A DNA stretch of 64,000 bases from Bryum argenteum (Eukaryota > Streptophyta > Bryopsida > Bryales > Bryaceae): contig CM073330.1 of assembly GCA_037043015.1 (NCBI GenBank), positions 15,208,512 to 15,272,511 on the forward strand, written 5' to 3'. How positions within the stretch are numbered: position 1 is the stretch's first letter; the number at the start of each line of letters is the position of its first letter. Positions 61,552 through 64,000 of this stretch are shown in pieces. The position numbers and the translations under genes were made by a program. Below the pieces are notes generated by a model. It saw only the letters and a list, made by a program, of their open reading frames with translations. It was not told the DNA's origin and made no database searches.

Positions 61552-62072
61552 CTGCCAACTTTGACACCCTCCCCAAAGCTGAGAAATTTTTATTTTACCA
61601 TGAAAATTTGGGGACAGCATCATCTTTATGTTGAAAACATGCATACCAAATTTCAAGTCCAGGAGACTTATACAAAAAAACTTATGCAAGATCTACCAAC
61701 ATGGGATAGCTGTGAGAAAAGTGTCACAGCTGCCAACTTTGACACCCTCCCAAGAATTGAGGAAATTTTTTTTGCCCATGAAATTTTTGGATCAAAAACG
61801 TTTTTATGTTGTTTGCATGTGTGGAAAATTTCAAGTCCAAAAGACCCATACAAAAAAGAATATTCCAAATCTATCAACATGTGTAGTTTTGAGAAACAAA
61901 GGGGAAAACCATTTTACTACTTCCAACTTTGACGCCCTCCTTAGGATTGAGTTTTTGTTGATACATAGTGAAATTTTTGGCACAAGATCATCTCTACGCT
62001 GGTAACATATGAGATAAATTTCGAAGCCAAAAGATATACACAAAAACGTTATTCCATATCTACCAACGTGTA
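61552..62072. repeat. Left terminal inverted repeat of the Tc1 element, built of three tandem units
   Basis: Three related units start at about 61552, 61731 and 61921, each opening with a version of tgccaactttgacaccctcc and containing an 'atgaaa(a)ttt' stretch, a 'tttcaagtcc' stretch and a 'tctaccaacatg' end. The unit length is about 150-190 bp. The second and third units have counterparts in the right arm in reverse order, so the repeat structure is part of the terminal repeat itself. Confidence 0.8.
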
Positions 62073-63070
62073 TGTCCTCCATTAGCGTCAATCACTGCTA
62101 GTAACCTAGAGGGCATAGAATGACATAGTTGAAGGAGCTTTGTACCATTGACTAACTTCCACTCTCTTTCAAGAACTACCTTCAACACATCTAAGTTTCT
62201 AGGGCATTGTTTGCCTTGTTGCACAACATCTTTTAACATCCTCCAAACGTTCTCGATTGGATTGAGATGGGGGGAGTTTGCAGGCCAGTTGAGCTTTTCG
62301 AGAAGGTGGCTTTGTCTCCATTCTTTACATAATTTGCTCCTATGGACGGATGCCCCATCTTCCATAAGCACTCCTTGTGGAATTTGACCCATGAAATGAA
62401 CCAATTTGGCATCGTAAACCACTTCTATAAAATCCTTAGCAGAACGTTGACCTTTAGGCATAAAGACAAGTTCTGACTTTTGTCCTCCGGCAAATGCGCC
62501 CCAAATCATTAAAGAAGTCATTCCACTTTTAAAAGTAGGAGCTAGACAACTTGATGAATAACGCTCGTATGTACTTCTCCAAACATGAATTTGCCGAGAA
62601 TTTTTTTCAATTTCAAAAGTGGATTCATCTGTCCAAACAACACGCTCCCACTCTTTTGCACTCCATCCACGGTACTTCTGAGCAAAAGCTAATCGTTGAG
62701 ACATGTGACGAGGTGTCAAAAAAGGTTTTTTGACTACAATTCGACTAAAAATGCCATTTTTATGTAAGACCCTTTGAATAGTACGTCTACACACTTGAGT
62801 AGAACATGCATTGGTAATCTCTAAGAGTGAAGAGCAACGATGAATTTTTGAGTAATGCACAATACTACGAACATCTCTATCACTAAGCTTTTTAGCGTGA
62901 CTTCCACCGCAAGGTTTGCGCTTGTAGGTTCCATCTTCTCTAAATGTTTTTACTGACCTTGTAACTGTTCTAATAGGAACTCCAATAGTAGCTGCAATTT
63001 GAACTCCTGTAAATCCTCCCTCACTCAAACCTATGATGCGAGCACGAATTTCATCTGAAATTGCCATCAT
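62060..63070 (-). CDS. Tc1-type DD34E transposase
   Basis: Uninterrupted 336-residue transposase that cuts and pastes its element into TA sites. Residues 1-110 hold paired helix-turn-helix motifs that bind the terminal repeats (EIRARIIGLSEGGFTGVQIA, IGVPIRTVTRSVKTF, CRRTIQRVLHKNGI). The catalytic domain carries the DDE triad: first Asp in VVWTDESTF, second Asp in LMEDGASVHRS, Glu in SPHLNPIENVW. Thirty-four residues separate the second Asp from the Glu, the Tc1 DD34E signature. All key residues are present. The start at 63070 is one of two adjacent ATGs. The last three codons and the stop fall inside the left terminal repeat. Tc1 elements are uncommon in land plants but are known in mosses. 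Confidence 0.95.
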   Translation of the reverse strand: MMAISDEIRARIIGLSEGGFTGVQIAATIGVPIRTVTRSVKTFREDGTYKRKPCGGSHAKKLSDRDVRSIVHYSKIHRCSSLLEITNACSTQVCRRTIQRVLHKNGIFSRIVVKKPFLTPRHMSQRLAFAQKYRGWSAKEWERVVWTDESTFEIEKNSRQIHVWRSTYERYSSSCLAPTFKSGMTSLMIWGAFAGGQKSELVFMPKGQRSAKDFIEVVYDAKLVHFMGQIPQGVLMEDGASVHRSKLCKEWRQSHLLEKLNWPANSPHLNPIENVWRMLKDVVQQGKQCPRNLDVLKVVLEREWKLVNGTKLLQLCHSMPSRLLAVIDANGGHTRW

Positions 63071-63554
63071 AAACTTATAGAGTGCGTGATGCTAGCTACA
63101 GCAGTAGAGTAGGGATTAGAGTAGAGCAAAGGGGAGAGAAGGGAGCCAAGGTGCTGGAGGAGAGAGGAGAGAGAAGGGTCGCCAAAACACAAGCCCATAT
63201 GCATACACGAAAAATCATTTTGCTCTTACTCACTCATCATGTATGCCCAATGTGAATCAACACTCATGCATCCCACACTACAACACTCTCTGTTTTGAGG
63301 ATTGTCTCAATATTCAGTCTATTACAAATCACACACACCATTAAAAATTTGTCATGTGTCTAATGCACACTTTATAGCCAAGTGGATTCTTCTGCATGGA
63401 ACATCTCTTCACTTCTTCATTTAGATGTTATTGATCTTTTTAAGAAGCATTTATGTTTGGTGGCTTACTCACATGATTGAGTTCAATGAAAAAGCATGAG
63501 GTGTCAAAGATATTTTGACATTTTCAATATGACCTTCAAATTGTTTATCATAGT

Positions 63555-64000
63555 TACACATGTTGATAGATATGGAATAACTTTTTTTATGTATGTCTTT
63601 TGGCTTTGAAATTTATCTCACATGTTACCAGCGTAGAGATGGTCTTGTGCCAAAAATTTCACCATGTATCAACAAAAACTCAATCCTAAGGAGGGCGTCA
63701 AAGTTGGAAGTAGTAAAATGGTTTTCCCCTTTGTTTCTCAAAACTACACATGTTGATAGATTTGGAATATTCTTTTTTGTATGGGTCTTTTGGACTTGAA
63801 ATTTTCCACACATGCAAACAACATAAAAACGTTTTTGATCCAAAAATTTCATGGGCAAAAAAAATTTCCTCAATTCTTGGAAGGGTGTCAAAGTTGGTAG
63901 CTGTGACACTTTTCTCACAGCTATCCCATGTTGGTAGATCTTGCATAAGTTTTTTTGTATAAGTCTCCTGGACTTGAAATTTGGTATGCATGTTTTCAAC
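63555..64000. repeat. Right terminal inverted repeat of the Tc1 element (incomplete)
   Basis: Reverse complement of 61630-62072 with a handful of substitutions and small indels. Cut by the window end, so its outer unit and the terminus are not visible. Confidence 0.9.

Larger units (their letters stand above)
61547..64000 (-). mobile_element. Tc1-type DNA transposon with long terminal inverted repeats (right end outside window)
   Basis: An autonomous-looking Tc1/mariner element. The left inverted repeat runs from at or before 61630 to 62072 and is matched by 63555-64000 in reverse, nearly identical over about 443 bp. The right terminus lies beyond the window. The left boundary is tentatively set after TA at 61545-61546. 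The intact transposase frame (62060-63070, minus) lies between the arms. Between the transposase start and the right arm (63071-63554) is non-coding sequence, presumably promoter. High arm identity and an intact transposase suggest recent activity. Confidence 0.88.

Noticed and set aside
61561-62091. Several open frames in both strands of the Tc1 terminal repeat, repeated at 63593-63999
   Set aside because: They are fragments of the repeat units themselves, present in mirrored form in the other arm, without start context or domain.
1-64000. CRISPR arrays, bacterial operons or prophage
   Set aside because: No evenly spaced identical repeats with unique spacers; gene structure with introns throughout shows a eukaryotic nuclear genome.

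Overview
The window looks like nuclear DNA of a land plant, most likely a bryophyte and probably a moss. Genes have many short exons with GT-AG introns of about 80-500 bp. They encode plant-type proteins: organellar MSH1, plastid-targeted enzymes, U2A', GCP2, S-protein homologues and an F-box protein. The spacers between them are AT-rich and full of repeats. A Tc1-type transposon in plant DNA and a moss-like MSH1 also fit. The species is inference. Exon models were built by eye. Splice phases and total lengths are consistent for every multi-exon gene reported.

Layout. 1-4434 (-): plastid-type phosphohexomutase, 14 exons, running off the left edge. 4.4-8.4 kb: spacer with a dispersed repeat. 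9658-13689 (+): organellar MutS homologue MSH1, followed by a decayed GIY-YIG domain at 13.77-14.62 kb. 14824-15919 (-): GNAT acetyltransferase. 16.9-19.5 kb: a near-perfect 2-kb inverted repeat plus a third copy of the same family. 20798-23764 (+): U2 snRNP A'. 24.2-24.5 kb: a SINE with target-site duplications. 26741-27925 (+): a TCHQD-like glutathione S-transferase with a signal peptide. 29.6 and 32.3 kb (+): two tandem S-protein homologues with duplicated promoters. 33727-34088: a MITE with TTAA target sites and piggyBac-like ends. 36153-37414 (-): a plastid membrane protein. 39-40.5 kb: another dispersed repeat copy. 41240-49042 (+): gamma-tubulin complex protein 2, 25 exons. 49714-55264 (-): plastid-targeted leucine-rich-repeat/alpha-beta-hydrolase fusion, 15 exons. 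55961-58980 (+): indole-3-glycerol-phosphate-synthase-like barrel protein. 59815-60960 (-): intronless F-box protein. About 61.5-64 kb: a Tc1 transposon with an intact DD34E transposase and long repeat-built terminal inverted repeats, its right end beyond the window.

These are mostly unrelated housekeeping and family genes, not a pathway cluster. Links seen are the divergent pair LRR-hydrolase/IGPS-like (about 700 bp shared upstream), the convergent pairs GCP2/LRR-hydrolase and IGPS-like/F-box, and the SPH tandem pair. The most unusual content is the mobile DNA (Tc1, TTAA MITE, SINE, palindrome), the eroded nuclease domain of MSH1, the IGPS-like protein lacking both catalytic lysines, and the secreted GST.
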